DNA of 63,878 bases from Caryophanales bacterium UBA6356 (GCA_002440125.1 DJRQ01000038.1:10060-73937), one strand, 5' to 3'. Positions 8,855-19,065 are shown, counted from the stretch's first letter. Notes: generated by a model not told the origin, from the letters alone. Program-made: numbers and translations.

Positions 8855-11199
8855 GCGAAAAGAAAATGAACTTTGCCCTCGCGGGAAACCCAAACTGCGG
8901 CAAAACAACTCTCTTTAACGGTTTGACTGGCAGCACCGCTTATGTCGGAAATTGGCCAGGCGTCACCGTTGAAAAAAGAGAAGGAACCTATAAAAACAAG
9001 AAACTTGGCGATTGCATCATCACCGATCTCCCTGGCATATATAGCCTTTCGCCATATTCGCCAGAAGAAGTCATTTCGAGGAACTACATCCTCGATTCCA
9101 AACCCGATTGCGTGATTAACGTCATCGATGCCACCAATCTCGAACGTAACCTTTACATGACCACCCAAATCCTAGAGATGGATGTGCCTGTGGTTATCGC
9201 TTTGAATATGACCGATGCCTTAGAGGCAGAAGGCCAAAGCATCGACGCCAAAGCCCTTTCCAAAAAACTTGGCGTTCCCGTTGTCTCCATCAGCGCCCTT
9301 AAACGCAAAGGTTTAGACGAACTCATGAGCGTCGCTATCGCCACCGCCACGCGTCCGAGAAAAGGGCGCGTTATTTGGGAAGCCAATGAGCTTCAGGAAG
9401 CGATTGACAAAGCGGCCAAAGTCTATGGCGACGAAAAGATCGACAATCCCGTCTTCCATGCCGTCAAAGCGCTTGAAAAAGACGAGATCGAAATGAAAAT
9501 CAATCCCGTTCTGGCTCAAAAGGTTCAAGAAGAGACGAAGGATGTCCAAGATTTCGAAGCCAAGAGCGCCGACTACCGCTACCGCTACATCTCCAAAGAA
9601 CTTTCGGATACGAGAAAAGGCTTCGTGAAACAAGAAAAGAACAAGCTTTCCTTAAGCGATAAGATCGATAAGATTCTCACCAATCGTTGGCTTGCTTTCC
9701 CGATTCTCATTGTTCTTTTCTATCTCATATTCCAAATCGTCTTTAACGAAGATGTCTTGTATTTGGGGGCGATGGGAGTTGATTTCGGGGATGGGTTCCT
9801 CGATAATCTTATCCCAATGCCAGGCGCCGAAGCAGTCGATGGACGTGTCGCAGGCGTCTTTGACGGCCTCTTCTACACCGCCGATGGCTGGAATAGCTTA
9901 GGTGTGTTCTTGGCAAATCTTCTCAACGCCTGCACAGGCGCTTTCACTGCCTGGATTGCCACCCTTTTAGAAGGTGCGCCAGCTTGGGTGAGCGGCTTTA
10001 TCTGCGATGGCGTTTTGGCTGGTTTATTCGCCGTCATCGGATTCTTGCCGCAGATCCTTCTCTTATTCTTCTTCTTTAGCATCCTCGAAGACAGCGGCTA
10101 TATGGCTCGTGTTGCCTTCGTTCTTGATCGTCTCTTCCGCCGCTTTGGGGTGTCAGGAAGAGCCTTCTTACCGATGATAATGGGCTTTGGTTGCGGCGTT
10201 CCTGCCATGATCAACACCCGTACGCTTGTAAGCGATAAGGAACGCGTCAAAACGATTCGCGTCATTCCTTTCTTCTCTTGCAGCGCCAAACTTCCGATTT
10301 TGACTGCCGTTTGTGGCGTTTTGGCCTCAAATTTCGGTTTGCAAGCGGGACTTGTCACCTTTGCGATGTACGTCCTTGGCGTAGCGATGGCTATTGCGAT
10401 GGTCATCGTCATGAATAAGACCACCCAACGCGAAAAGGTCGCTCCATTCGTCATGGAACTTCCAAGCTATCACCTCCCACAGCCTCGCGCTTTGGGAATC
10501 CACGTTTGGGACAAGGCCAAGCACTTCTTGAAGAAAGCCTTCACGATCATTCTTGTAACAACGATCTTGGTTTGGGTTTTCTCTTCCTTCACTTGGGATT
10601 GGAAATTCATCGCCGACTATACGGCCGACGATATCAAAGCCATCAATGACGCTGGCTTTGTCAGTCTCCAAGCGATGTATGAAAATAGCATTCTGGCTGG
10701 CATTGGCAAACTCTTGCAACCTCTCTTCACTCCTTTGGGTTGGGGGTCGCAAGCCGGTCCGAACGGTTGGGTTTATAGCGTCGCTGCCATCAACGGCCTT
10801 ATCGCCAAAGAAAACGTCATCGGTACCCTCGGGACTCTTGGCAATGTCATTGCCAACACCATTGGTGCCGACGTTGCCGAAGGCGAGGAAATGGTCGCCA
10901 TTGTCGCGAATACGAATGTGACGACTGGAAGCCTCATTTCCTTCATCATCTTCAACGTGCTTACCATTCCTTGCTTTGCGAGCGTCGCCACCGCCAAAGG
11001 CGAAATGCCTTCCCACAAAGCGTTTGTTGGAACCATCGCCTTCTGGCTCCTTGTCAGCTATCTCACCGCGAGCGCCTTCTATCTTATGATCGACTATGTT
11101 TGGACGATCGCTATCATCTTGCCAGTCGTCGCTCTTCTCATCGTGGGGCTCTACTTCTACGATAGAAAGAAAAAGAAAGAAGAAAGCGTTGCCGAATAA
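8851..11199 (+). CDS. feoB: Ferrous iron transport protein B
   Basis: 782 residues. The N-terminal G domain has G1 GNPNCGKTT (12-20), G3 DLPGIY, G4 NMTD and G5 near SALKRKG, followed by a helical regulatory segment to about 270. The C-terminal half has many membrane spans with the two Gate motifs, including GFGCGVPA near 447 and FFSCSAKLP near 475, whose cysteines belong to the permeation path in the family. It imports Fe(II). Length and order are normal. It is co-transcribed with two feoA genes and a small membrane protein. Confidence 0.97.
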   Translation: MSEKKMNFALAGNPNCGKTTLFNGLTGSTAYVGNWPGVTVEKREGTYKNKKLGDCIITDLPGIYSLSPYSPEEVISRNYILDSKPDCVINVIDATNLERNLYMTTQILEMDVPVVIALNMTDALEAEGQSIDAKALSKKLGVPVVSISALKRKGLDELMSVAIATATRPRKGRVIWEANELQEAIDKAAKVYGDEKIDNPVFHAVKALEKDEIEMKINPVLAQKVQEETKDVQDFEAKSADYRYRYISKELSDTRKGFVKQEKNKLSLSDKIDKILTNRWLAFPILIVLFYLIFQIVFNEDVLYLGAMGVDFGDGFLDNLIPMPGAEAVDGRVAGVFDGLFYTADGWNSLGVFLANLLNACTGAFTAWIATLLEGAPAWVSGFICDGVLAGLFAVIGFLPQILLLFFFFSILEDSGYMARVAFVLDRLFRRFGVSGRAFLPMIMGFGCGVPAMINTRTLVSDKERVKTIRVIPFFSCSAKLPILTAVCGVLASNFGLQAGLVTFAMYVLGVAMAIAMVIVMNKTTQREKVAPFVMELPSYHLPQPRALGIHVWDKAKHFLKKAFTIILVTTILVWVFSSFTWDWKFIADYTADDIKAINDAGFVSLQAMYENSILAGIGKLLQPLFTPLGWGSQAGPNGWVYSVAAINGLIAKENVIGTLGTLGNVIANTIGADVAEGEEMVAIVANTNVTTGSLISFIIFNVLTIPCFASVATAKGEMPSHKAFVGTIAFWLLVSYLTASAFYLMIDYVWTIAIILPVVALLIVGLYFYDRKKKKEESVAE

Positions 11200-11205
11200 T
11201 TCCTT

Positions 11206-11439
11206 ATGAGTGCTATAGAGATTTGCACAATCGTTGTTGCCGCCGCGATTGTCTTAGGTTATTTCGGAATCGAAATATATCGGAAAATCACCGGCAGACC
11301 CTCCATCAATGACGATTGTGCCTCTACGCACAAAGGGAAAGCTCTTATCAAGGCTTATCGAAAGCAAAAAGAAAAAGAACGGAGAGCCTTAGAGAAAGAG
11401 AAAAAAAAGAAAAGCGACAAAGAAGGCGCGAACGAATAA
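11206..11439 (+). CDS. Small FeoB-associated-type membrane protein
   Basis: 77 residues: one N-terminal membrane helix (EICTIVVAAAIVLGYFGIEI), a short stretch with a single Cys, then a highly charged Lys/Glu tail. It begins 6 nt after feoB, the place usually held by FeoB-associated Cys-rich membrane proteins in Firmicutes; only one or two cysteines remain here, so the Cys-rich character is weak. Likely an accessory of the Feo transporter. Confidence 0.65.
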   Translation: MSAIEICTIVVAAAIVLGYFGIEIYRKITGRPSINDDCASTHKGKALIKAYRKQKEKERRALEKEKKKKSDKEGANE

Positions 11440-11456
11440 TCCGCGCCTTTTCTTTT
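11423..11456 (+). terminator. Rho-independent terminator of the feo operon
   Basis: AAGGCGCG and CGCGCCTT form an 8-bp GC-rich stem followed by TTCTTTTT. The 5' arm overlaps the last codons of the small membrane protein gene. Confidence 0.8.
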
Positions 11457-11469
11457 TAAGGAGGCCCCT

Positions 11470-12258
11470 ATGAACGATTATCTCTTTCTGGCTTTAGGCA
11501 TATTCATCCCATTTTTAGGAACCGCGCTTGGCTCGGCCATGGTCTTTTTCTTTAAAAAAGGAATGAATGAAAAGCTCCATAAAATTCTTTTGGGGTTTGC
11601 AAGCGGAGTCATGGTGGCCGCCTCGATATGGAGTCTTTTGATTCCATCTTTGGAAATGGCGGATTTAGAAGAGAACTTGAAATGGATCCCGGCTTTCGTG
11701 GGACTGCTTTTGGGCTTTGGTTTTTTGTGGCTCATCGATGCCTTGACGCCCCATCAGCATTTGGAAAGCCAAGAGCCGGAAGGTTTAAGGAGCAATCTTG
11801 GCAAAATAAGCATGCTTCTTTTAGCCGTAACCATCCATAACATCCCCGAAGGAATGGCCCCTGGAATCGTCTTGGCAAGCGCCATCGGCGAAGGGGCGAC
11901 CATATCCAAAATGAGCGCCTTGGCCCTTTCCATAGGCATCGCCATTCAGAATTTCCCAGAAGGGGCCATTATTTCTTTGCCTCTATTAAGTGAGGGCAAA
12001 AGCAAAAAGAAAGCGTTTCTCTTAGGAACTTTAAGCGGGGCTGTGGAGCCGATTGGCGCCATCTTGATGATTGTTTTGGCTTCCTTTTTGAAGCCCATTC
12101 TCCCCTACTTCCTTAGTTTTGCCTCCGGAGCGATGCTTTACGTTGTCGTGGAAGAGCTTATTCCCGAAGCTCAAAATGGGAAGCATTCGAACTTAGGGAC
12201 AATAGGCTTCGCCATTGGTTTTGCCATCATGATGGTGCTAGATGTCGCTTTAGGCTAG
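11470..12258 (+). CDS. ZIP-family divalent metal transporter
   Basis: 262 residues with about eight membrane spans. The ZIP core motifs HNIPEGMAPG (residues 118-127) and QNFPEGA near 160 carry the metal-ligand His, Asn, Pro and Glu residues of the family. It imports Zn(II), Fe(II) or Mn(II) in ZupT-like proteins. An AAGGAGG ribosome binding site lies just after the feo terminator, so expression could come from read-through or from its own promoter. The gene ends convergently against the HMA protein with a 9-nt overlap. The metal cannot be told from sequence alone. Confidence 0.9.
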   Translation: MNDYLFLALGIFIPFLGTALGSAMVFFFKKGMNEKLHKILLGFASGVMVAASIWSLLIPSLEMADLEENLKWIPAFVGLLLGFGFLWLIDALTPHQHLESQEPEGLRSNLGKISMLLLAVTIHNIPEGMAPGIVLASAIGEGATISKMSALALSIGIAIQNFPEGAIISLPLLSEGKSKKKAFLLGTLSGAVEPIGAILMIVLASFLKPILPYFLSFASGAMLYVVVEELIPEAQNGKHSNLGTIGFAIGFAIMMVLDVALG

Positions 12259-12528
12259 AAAAAAGAGCTTCGAAAAGAAGCCTTTTTTCGTATAGGGCTC
12301 GCTTCGAACGTCTAAAACACGATAGCCGTCTTTTGCAACACTGGCTTTCAACTCGTCCAAAGAAACGTCTTTTCTAGCCAGGACTTTAGCTATTTTCTTA
12401 GGTGCGCTGGCTTTCGCTTTTTTGACGCCAACAACCTTCCTAAGGGCATCGTTTACATGAGCTTCGCACATGGAACAACGCATGCCGTCAATCGTAAGAT
12501 AAACAAGAATCAAGTCTTCCTTTTCCAT
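12250..12528 (-). CDS. Heavy-metal-associated (HMA) domain protein, CopZ-like
   Basis: 92 residues. A ferredoxin-like HMA domain has the metal motif GMRCSMC (Cys18, Cys21 region) followed by EAHVNDALRKVVGV. It resembles the CopZ-like C-terminus of the copper ATPase in this window (GMMCEMC), which suggests a Cu(I)-binding chaperone. The Lys/Phe-rich tail after residue 80 is unusual. AGAGGT precedes the ATG. It stands alone, convergent with the ZIP gene. Confidence 0.75.
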   Translation of the reverse strand: MEKEDLILVYLTIDGMRCSMCEAHVNDALRKVVGVKKAKASAPKKIAKVLARKDVSLDELKASVAKDGYRVLDVRSEPYTKKGFFSKLFFLA

Positions 12529-12659
12529 ACCTCTTACCTCACCCTTATTTTAGCATTTCATCGGCTGAAAATCCGTTTTTTCATTGAACGTTTTCGAGAT
12601 TCTTTCCGATGAATTGTTCGCTTTCTAAATAAGCTTTAAAAACGTCTTGTTTTTCTCCC

Positions 12660-12687
12660 TTGACGTGTTTTCTTTTCCCATTAAAAT
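12660..12687 (+). promoter_or_regulatory. Promoter of the heterodimeric ABC exporter operon
   Basis: TTGACG (12660-12665), 16-nt spacer, TAAAAT (12682-12687), 25 nt before the ATG at 12713, which has a TTAGGAGG ribosome binding site. There is no obvious operator and no adjacent regulator gene. Confidence 0.6.
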
Positions 12688-12712
12688 ACTCACGATTGTT
12701 AGGAGGCGAACG

Positions 12713-14479
12713 ATGTTCAAATTATTGAAAAACCTACGTGCCAAAGATTGGATAGGAATCATCATCGCTTTGGGTTTAGTCGTCCTAAGCGTTTGGTTAG
12801 AGCTCTTAATACCCGATTATATGGGTTCCTTGTCGAAGAACTTGCTTTCTCAAAGCACCGACATGTCCTCTATCTGGAAAGATGGCGGCATGATGCTTTT
12901 ATGCGCAGTGGCAACGTGTCTGGATATGTGCGTCGTCTATTTCATTAGCGCCCGAGTCGGATCGAATTTCTCAAAGACTTTGCGTTCGAAGCTTTATGCG
13001 AAAGTCCAAAGGCTATCGGAAAAAGACATCGAAAGCTTTAGCACCGCCTCTTTAATCACCCGAACGACCAACGATATCACTCAAATCACCCAACTTCTCA
13101 CAATGGGTATGTCTCTCATCTTCAAAGCGCCCATCATGGCCATATGGGCTATCTTCAAAATCTTAGGAAAAGGCAATGACGCTTGGACGATCGCGGTTGG
13201 GATTGCGGTTGCCTTCCTAATCGTCATGATTTCTATCTTAGGCTCTTTGGTCCTTCCGAAGTTCAAGCGCATCCAAACCCAAATCGATAAGGTCAACGCC
13301 ATGTCGCGAGAAGATATTGAGGGCCTTCGCGTCATCAAGGCCTTTAATGCGGAGGGCTTCCAAGGGGCGAAGTTCGATAAAGCCAACGACGCATTGACGA
13401 AAACAAACATATTCACCGGTCAAGTGATGAACGCTTTAAACCCGGTTATGACCGCCATAATGTCCGGTCTTCCCGTGGCCATCTATTGGATTGGCGCTTA
13501 TAGCATCCATGAAGCAAATGCGATGGATAAGCTCGATATTTTTTCCAATATGATGGTTTTCTCCAGCTATAGCGCCCTGGTCATCATGGGCTTTTTGATG
13601 CTTGTCATCGTCTTCATGATTTCTCCTCGAAGCTTTGTTGCCGCCAAAAGGGTCAACGAAGTTCTCGAGGCCAAAGATAGCATCGAGGAAGGAAACTTCT
13701 CTGGCCCCACCGAAAAACAAGGCGAACTCGAATTCGAAAACGTTTCTTTCGGTTACGATAACGATGACAAAACCATTCAAGAAAACGTTTTAACGAATAT
13801 CTCTTTCACGCTCGAGAAAGGGCAAACCCTTGCCATCATCGGCCCAACAGGCAGTGGCAAAAGCACGCTCGTGAGAATGGCCATGCGTTTCTATGATCCG
13901 AAAGAAGGAGAAATTCTTTTGGATGGGCATTCTTTGAAGGAATATACTTTCCACGCTCTCTATAACAAAATCGCATTAGTCCCGCAAAAAGCCGTTCTTT
14001 TTAGCGATACGATCAAAGGGAACATCCTTTATGGCCAAAGTGACGGTTATAACGAAAAATCCTTGCAAAAAGCCCTTCGAATTTCTCAAAGCGAGGAATT
14101 CGTCTCCAAGAAGGAGAAGGGTCTAGAAAGCGAAATCGAGCAAGGTGGAAAAAACGTCTCCGGCGGGCAAAAGCAACGTCTTAGCATTGCCAGAGCCTTA
14201 GCGAGAAACCCGGAAATCTTGATTTTGGACGATAGTTTGAGCGCTTTGGACTTCAAGACTGATTTCGAGGTTCGAAAAGCCTTAAAGAACGAGTATAAGG
14301 ATACGACCAAAATCATTGTTGCCCAACGCGTCGGTTCCATCAAAGATGCCGATAAGATTCTCGTTCTTGACGAAGGGAAAGTCGTCGGACTCGGGAAACA
14401 CGAGGACCTCTTAAAGAAATGCCCTCTCTATCTAGAAATCGCCAAGAGCCAATTAAGTCAGGAGGAATTAGACAAATGA
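12713..14479 (+). CDS. ABC exporter half-transporter, degenerate-ATPase subunit
   Basis: 588 residues: a six-helix type IV exporter membrane domain (about 1-310) and a nucleotide-binding domain. Walker A GPTGSGKST, intact signature VSGGQKQR, and Walker B ILILDD, where Asp replaces the catalytic Glu. This is the pattern of the noncatalytic half of heterodimeric exporters such as EfrAB or TM287/288. I start at ATG 12713 (AGGAGG upstream) rather than the longer frame from 12647. It overlaps the partner gene by 4 nt. Substrate unknown; drug or lipid export is typical. Confidence 0.93.
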   Translation: MFKLLKNLRAKDWIGIIIALGLVVLSVWLELLIPDYMGSLSKNLLSQSTDMSSIWKDGGMMLLCAVATCLDMCVVYFISARVGSNFSKTLRSKLYAKVQRLSEKDIESFSTASLITRTTNDITQITQLLTMGMSLIFKAPIMAIWAIFKILGKGNDAWTIAVGIAVAFLIVMISILGSLVLPKFKRIQTQIDKVNAMSREDIEGLRVIKAFNAEGFQGAKFDKANDALTKTNIFTGQVMNALNPVMTAIMSGLPVAIYWIGAYSIHEANAMDKLDIFSNMMVFSSYSALVIMGFLMLVIVFMISPRSFVAAKRVNEVLEAKDSIEEGNFSGPTEKQGELEFENVSFGYDNDDKTIQENVLTNISFTLEKGQTLAIIGPTGSGKSTLVRMAMRFYDPKEGEILLDGHSLKEYTFHALYNKIALVPQKAVLFSDTIKGNILYGQSDGYNEKSLQKALRISQSEEFVSKKEKGLESEIEQGGKNVSGGQKQRLSIARALARNPEILILDDSLSALDFKTDFEVRKALKNEYKDTTKIIVAQRVGSIKDADKILVLDEGKVVGLGKHEDLLKKCPLYLEIAKSQLSQEELDK

Positions 14480-16293
14480 GCCCACGTCCTTTAAGAGAAA
14501 CGAAAAGAAAAGTCACCTTCAAAGAGTCTTTTATCGGCCTTAAAAAACTCTTTGTCTATTCAAAAAAAGCCCTTCCGGCCATTCTTCTTGCCGTCGTATT
14601 CGCTTGCGCCGGCGCCATATTGACGATTCTTGGCCCAAGCTATCTTGGAGATATCACCGATCTTTTAGAAGAAGGCGTCGCAAAGGAACTTCAAGGCGTC
14701 GGTTCCATCGATTTAGCTTCAATTGGCCACATTTGCCTGCTTCTTATCCTTTTCTATAGCCTAAGCATTGTCTTTAGCTATATCCAAAGCTTCATTATGA
14801 CCCTTGTCGCCAATATCGTGAGCAAGAAGCTTCGAAAAGACATCAACGATAAAATCAACCGCATCCCTTTAAAGACCATCGAAGGCAAAGAGGCAGGCGA
14901 CATCATGTCCTTAGTCACAAACGACGTTGATCTTATCGGCCAGTCTTTGTCCAATAGCATTGCTTCTTTCGTTTCCAGCAGCGTGCAGTTTATTGGCGTT
15001 ACCATCATGATGTTCGTGACGGAGTGGCGAATGGCCCTAACCGCCATCTTCGCGACCCTTTTAGGCGGAATTGCCGCGATGGTCATTCTTTTAAAGAGTC
15101 AAAAATATTTCACCGCTCAACAAGTCGCTGTCGCGAGGGTGAACGCCCAAGTCGAAGAAATCTATGGCGCTCATAGCGTGGTCCGAGCCAATAACGCGGT
15201 CGAAACCAATATCGAGGATTTCGAAAAGAGAAACACCGAACTTTATAATATGAACTGGAAGTCACAGTTCTTTGGAAGCTTGACGATGCCTTTGATGAAC
15301 TTCATCGGAAATTTCGGATATGTGGCAGTCTGCGTCGTCGGCGCCTTCCTTATAAGCAACAATTTGGGAAAGCTTGCGCTTATTACCAGCTTCATGCTTT
15401 ATATTCGTCTCTTTAGCTCCCCTTTAACCACCATTGCGCAAGACTTCCCCTATCTTCAGCAAAGCGCCGCTGCCGCGATGCGCGTCTTTGACTTCCTAGA
15501 AGAAAAGGAAGTAAGCGACGAATCCAATATCCAAAAAAGCATCGATCCAAGCCAAGTCAAAGGGGAAATCGTCTTCGAGCATGTCCGCTTCGGCTACGAA
15601 GAAGGAAAACCCATCATCAAGGATTTTAGCGCGAAGGTGCTACCTGGCCAAAAAGTGGCGATCGTCGGACCTACGGGAGCAGGAAAAACGACTCTCGTGA
15701 ATCTCTTGATGCGCTTCTATGAGATTTGGGACGGTTCCATTACGATTGATGGCATTAGCACCAAAGACCTTAAAAGGGAAAACGTTCATTCGCTCTTTGG
15801 AATGGTGCTTCAAGATACTTGGCTTTTCGATGGAACAATCCGCGAGAATCTAAAATTCAACCATCCGGAAATCCCTGACGAAGTCATGAAAGGCGATGCC
15901 AAAATTTGTGGCGTCGATCACTTCATCAAGGCTCTCCCCCACGGCTATCACACCATCCTCGACAACCATTTGGAGATTAGTTCTGGCCAAAAGCAGCTTC
16001 TGACCATCACCCGTGCCATGATACAAAACGCTCCGATGTTAATCCTCGACGAAGCCACATCCAGCGTTGATACCAGGACGGAACTTGTCATACAGAAGGC
16101 GATGGACGAACTCACCAAAGGAAGAACCTCATTCATCATCGCCCACCGTCTAAGCACCATCAAGAATGCCGACCTCATTCTCGTTTTGAAAGATGGCAAC
16201 ATCGTCGAAAGCGGAACCCACCGCTCCCTCTTGGCGAAGAATGGGGCTTATGCCGAGCTTTATAATTCGCAATTTGCAAGCATGGCCCAATAA
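14476..16293 (+). CDS. ABC exporter half-transporter, catalytic subunit
   Basis: 605 residues, same architecture as its partner. Walker A GPTGAGKTT and Walker B MLILDEATSSVD with the catalytic Glu are intact, while the signature is changed to ISSGQKQ. Thus the competent ATP site is built from this protein's Walker motifs and the partner's signature, and the other site is degenerate. ATG 14476 has AGGAGGA 8 nt upstream and overlaps the previous stop (ATGA); the frame extends to 14419 but without support. Confidence 0.93.
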   Translation: MSPRPLRETKRKVTFKESFIGLKKLFVYSKKALPAILLAVVFACAGAILTILGPSYLGDITDLLEEGVAKELQGVGSIDLASIGHICLLLILFYSLSIVFSYIQSFIMTLVANIVSKKLRKDINDKINRIPLKTIEGKEAGDIMSLVTNDVDLIGQSLSNSIASFVSSSVQFIGVTIMMFVTEWRMALTAIFATLLGGIAAMVILLKSQKYFTAQQVAVARVNAQVEEIYGAHSVVRANNAVETNIEDFEKRNTELYNMNWKSQFFGSLTMPLMNFIGNFGYVAVCVVGAFLISNNLGKLALITSFMLYIRLFSSPLTTIAQDFPYLQQSAAAAMRVFDFLEEKEVSDESNIQKSIDPSQVKGEIVFEHVRFGYEEGKPIIKDFSAKVLPGQKVAIVGPTGAGKTTLVNLLMRFYEIWDGSITIDGISTKDLKRENVHSLFGMVLQDTWLFDGTIRENLKFNHPEIPDEVMKGDAKICGVDHFIKALPHGYHTILDNHLEISSGQKQLLTITRAMIQNAPMLILDEATSSVDTRTELVIQKAMDELTKGRTSFIIAHRLSTIKNADLILVLKDGNIVESGTHRSLLAKNGAYAELYNSQFASMAQ

Positions 16294-16365
16294 AAGCTAA
16301 AAAGCCCTGCAAAATCCCAATATATTAGAGGGATGCATGGGTTTCGTTTTACAAAAAATCGAATA

Positions 16366-19065
16366 TCAAGAAGCAAAACCATCGAAAACCCACATCTTTG
16401 TGGAAGTATCGAATTTTAATTTCGCTTTGTCGTATTTCGTTGAATTCGAATATAAAGCCGTGTTGTTATTCGAACAAAATTTTCGGATATTTGCGGTTAA
16501 ACTCGTATATGTTGTTCCAGAAACTAAGGAATCCAGAACCGGAACAAAGACCCCTTTATAATTCACATAATAGGCGTTTGATGCCTTGATGATTTGATTG
16601 TTTATTTCGCCATCAACGAGCGTTGGAGTAACATCATAATCCGTTAAAGCGTTTTGATTTTCGGGGGCGCTGCCACCTTGCAAAAAATCATTCTTTGTAT
16701 AGAGGAAGTATTTTTTGTTGTTGTCCGTTTTGAAGAGTCTCGTCGTAGAATCAAAAGTTCCTTTGAGCTTGAGGCTAGCGTCTTTAATGTAAGCAAAACC
16801 ATTCGAAATCAAAGGCAAAGCATTAAAGGAGGTAATAAGATTGACGCTCGATTTATATGTTCGATGCGACAAACTAAACCAAAGGCTACCGTTTTGCTCT
16901 CCTTTGATATCGTAGGTTTGAACATCGCTTGAGCCAAGGATAGATTGAATCGACTCCTTGGAAAAAGAGATAGGTCCAGAGATAAGGTACTTGTAAGAAT
17001 CGGGAATATCACGAATCTCAACATTTCCAAGAACCATGTGGTTTGAAGGCTTCGTGTATTTCCAATAATTATACAAGGCATAAACGCCTTTATTCTGCGG
17101 AACGTGAGTTGATGCGTTATAGGTATAGAAGCTTCTATCGTAGGCCATCAAACCACCGCGATTTCTGGTCGTTTCACCAGTAATATTGACGTCCACAATA
17201 TTAGCAGCATTTATTGAGACGTCTTCATATTTCACGACTTCGCCGGGATCGAATGTCAAAGTGGAGTTTGACTCACTGACGAAAGAGCTTCCCGGCAGCA
17301 AAAGAAGCTTGGCTTTCAAAATCAAAGAATAAGTGCTTTTAAGAAGCAAATCGAAAAATGGTGGGATGGGAACACCGATTCTTGCCCAATCGATATCAAC
17401 ATCTTTTGTAATATATTTGTTGATTGTGGCACTCAGAGGTATTTTGCTATTCAAGACGATATTGGCGTTGAAAGTATATTTGTAACGGTAGTAGTACATT
17501 TTTAGATAAATCTGGTTAGCACCCTGACCGGTAACTTGGGAAGGATAAAGATTGGCGTTTATATAAGGAATAATCTTGATGCTGTCATCTTCGGCTTTCT
17601 TCTCTCCCCATGAGAAAACAGATGATCCCGAAGGACCTACGATATTCGCATAGATGTTGCTGAGGCCTAGTTCTCCTAAATCGAGTTTCAAATACCCTTT
17701 AAGCGTAGTCCCATGCATAGCCTCGATAGGCGCTTCGATGTAAGTGAATCGATACTCATCAAAAGGAGACTGCCCTTTCCCATAGCCATAAGTCGTCTGA
17801 TTGCCACCACGCCCATCCGTCACGTTCAATAGACCCATAAGAGTTCCGCTGCTTTTAAGAAGAACCTTCCCTCCTCCTATCCGATCTACGATCGAGCCAT
17901 AGCAATTGAGCGTACCCCCATCGACAATCAAATTATGGCCATTCAAATCAAGCTGAGTATAGTTGCCGATGATTTGCGAATAAGTTTTATCGGCAGCGAC
18001 GGAGCCGACTTTCGCGCCGATATTAAGCGTTCCTTTTACCGTGAGATCGCCATTCAGCCGAATCATCAAGGAACAATTGTTGTTCCCGATATATTGATTG
18101 TTATAGTAATCCAAGGCCACGTTAGCGTTTGCATCACGATGCTCCTTAGCGTCGTTACCATCGGCGATGGCGCCGGTATTGGGAGAAGGATAGAGTCGAT
18201 TGTCGAGATAAACAAAATTTATGGTCACGCCATTAACGATGCTGCAACTATTCAAATAATCAAAATTGCCTGCGTTCTCATAGACAAAATCAGAAAAAAC
18301 ATCGTAACCACTTCCAGACCCACCTTTGCCGCTATCATAAATAGCGTATTCTCCGGAAGTTTTCTGAGCTATAAAATCGGTTAAGGAGGAATTTCCTTCG
18401 CAGTATTTAAGATATATTGAGGTATTGGCGTTGATTGGCTTATTAAAATCGAAGAGTTCACTATAGGATGCATCAGAGAAATAGCTATATTTCTCATAGT
18501 TATCAACGGGTAAATCAAAGGGCTTGATAAAGCTGTTGCGGGCTACCTTTAAAACGACGTCCGATTGACTATCAATGGGCTTTTCCCTTGTTTTTACGAC
18601 AGTTTTTGTCCAGGTAAACCACGCAACGGTGTATTTAAACGTATATTTCGGAAAGCCAGTACGTTCATAATCAACAACCTGTTTTTGCCTATATATTATA
18701 ATGGTTGTCTCCGATAAATGATCCTCGCTAACCGATACTTTATTGTCGACGATCTCCCACGATCCTACAAAATCGCCTTTGCTATATGAATTTCCCCACA
18801 GGTTATAACTCGTTTCGGTTAATGTCGAATCCTCGAATCTCCCAGTAGAAGTATCTTCAACCCTCTCACTTTCAACAGGCGCAGATTCAATCATTTTGTT
18901 GGATTGAAGTCTGGTATAGATATTAATCGTGCATAAATCCTCGTTTTTGGCAATGAAATTGGATGTCTCATTCAAATAAATCCAATCCGAAAGCCCAGCT
19001 GGCACAAGGAAGGAAAGCAAGAGAACAATGATTTTAGCAATATTTTTCTTCTTCATATCGTTCAT
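16366..19065 (-). CDS. Large exported protein of unknown function
   Basis: 899 residues. An N-terminal signal sequence (KKKNIAKIIVLLLSFLVPAG) is followed by a Ser/Thr-rich extracellular body. Residues about 330-400 show a beta-rich stretch of LTVKGTLNIGAKVG and LDLNGHNLIVDGGTLNCYG type, which looks like a right-handed beta-helix or autotransporter-like repeat. No enzyme motif or cell-wall anchor is seen. The ATG overlaps the upstream stop (ATGA); ATG 19056, 10 nt after AAAGGG, is an alternative start. It is the second gene of an operon whose first gene may be phase variable, so its expression may switch too. Confidence 0.75.
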   Translation of the reverse strand: MNDMKKKNIAKIIVLLLSFLVPAGLSDWIYLNETSNFIAKNEDLCTINIYTRLQSNKMIESAPVESERVEDTSTGRFEDSTLTETSYNLWGNSYSKGDFVGSWEIVDNKVSVSEDHLSETTIIIYRQKQVVDYERTGFPKYTFKYTVAWFTWTKTVVKTREKPIDSQSDVVLKVARNSFIKPFDLPVDNYEKYSYFSDASYSELFDFNKPINANTSIYLKYCEGNSSLTDFIAQKTSGEYAIYDSGKGGSGSGYDVFSDFVYENAGNFDYLNSCSIVNGVTINFVYLDNRLYPSPNTGAIADGNDAKEHRDANANVALDYYNNQYIGNNNCSLMIRLNGDLTVKGTLNIGAKVGSVAADKTYSQIIGNYTQLDLNGHNLIVDGGTLNCYGSIVDRIGGGKVLLKSSGTLMGLLNVTDGRGGNQTTYGYGKGQSPFDEYRFTYIEAPIEAMHGTTLKGYLKLDLGELGLSNIYANIVGPSGSSVFSWGEKKAEDDSIKIIPYINANLYPSQVTGQGANQIYLKMYYYRYKYTFNANIVLNSKIPLSATINKYITKDVDIDWARIGVPIPPFFDLLLKSTYSLILKAKLLLLPGSSFVSESNSTLTFDPGEVVKYEDVSINAANIVDVNITGETTRNRGGLMAYDRSFYTYNASTHVPQNKGVYALYNYWKYTKPSNHMVLGNVEIRDIPDSYKYLISGPISFSKESIQSILGSSDVQTYDIKGEQNGSLWFSLSHRTYKSSVNLITSFNALPLISNGFAYIKDASLKLKGTFDSTTRLFKTDNNKKYFLYTKNDFLQGGSAPENQNALTDYDVTPTLVDGEINNQIIKASNAYYVNYKGVFVPVLDSLVSGTTYTSLTANIRKFCSNNNTALYSNSTKYDKAKLKFDTSTKMWVFDGFAS

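Noticed and set aside
11390..11412. Poly-A run as a second phase-variation tract
   Set aside because: A-rich Lys codons are common in this AT-rich genome, and the tract encodes the Lys-rich tail near the end of a small protein, where slippage would have little effect.
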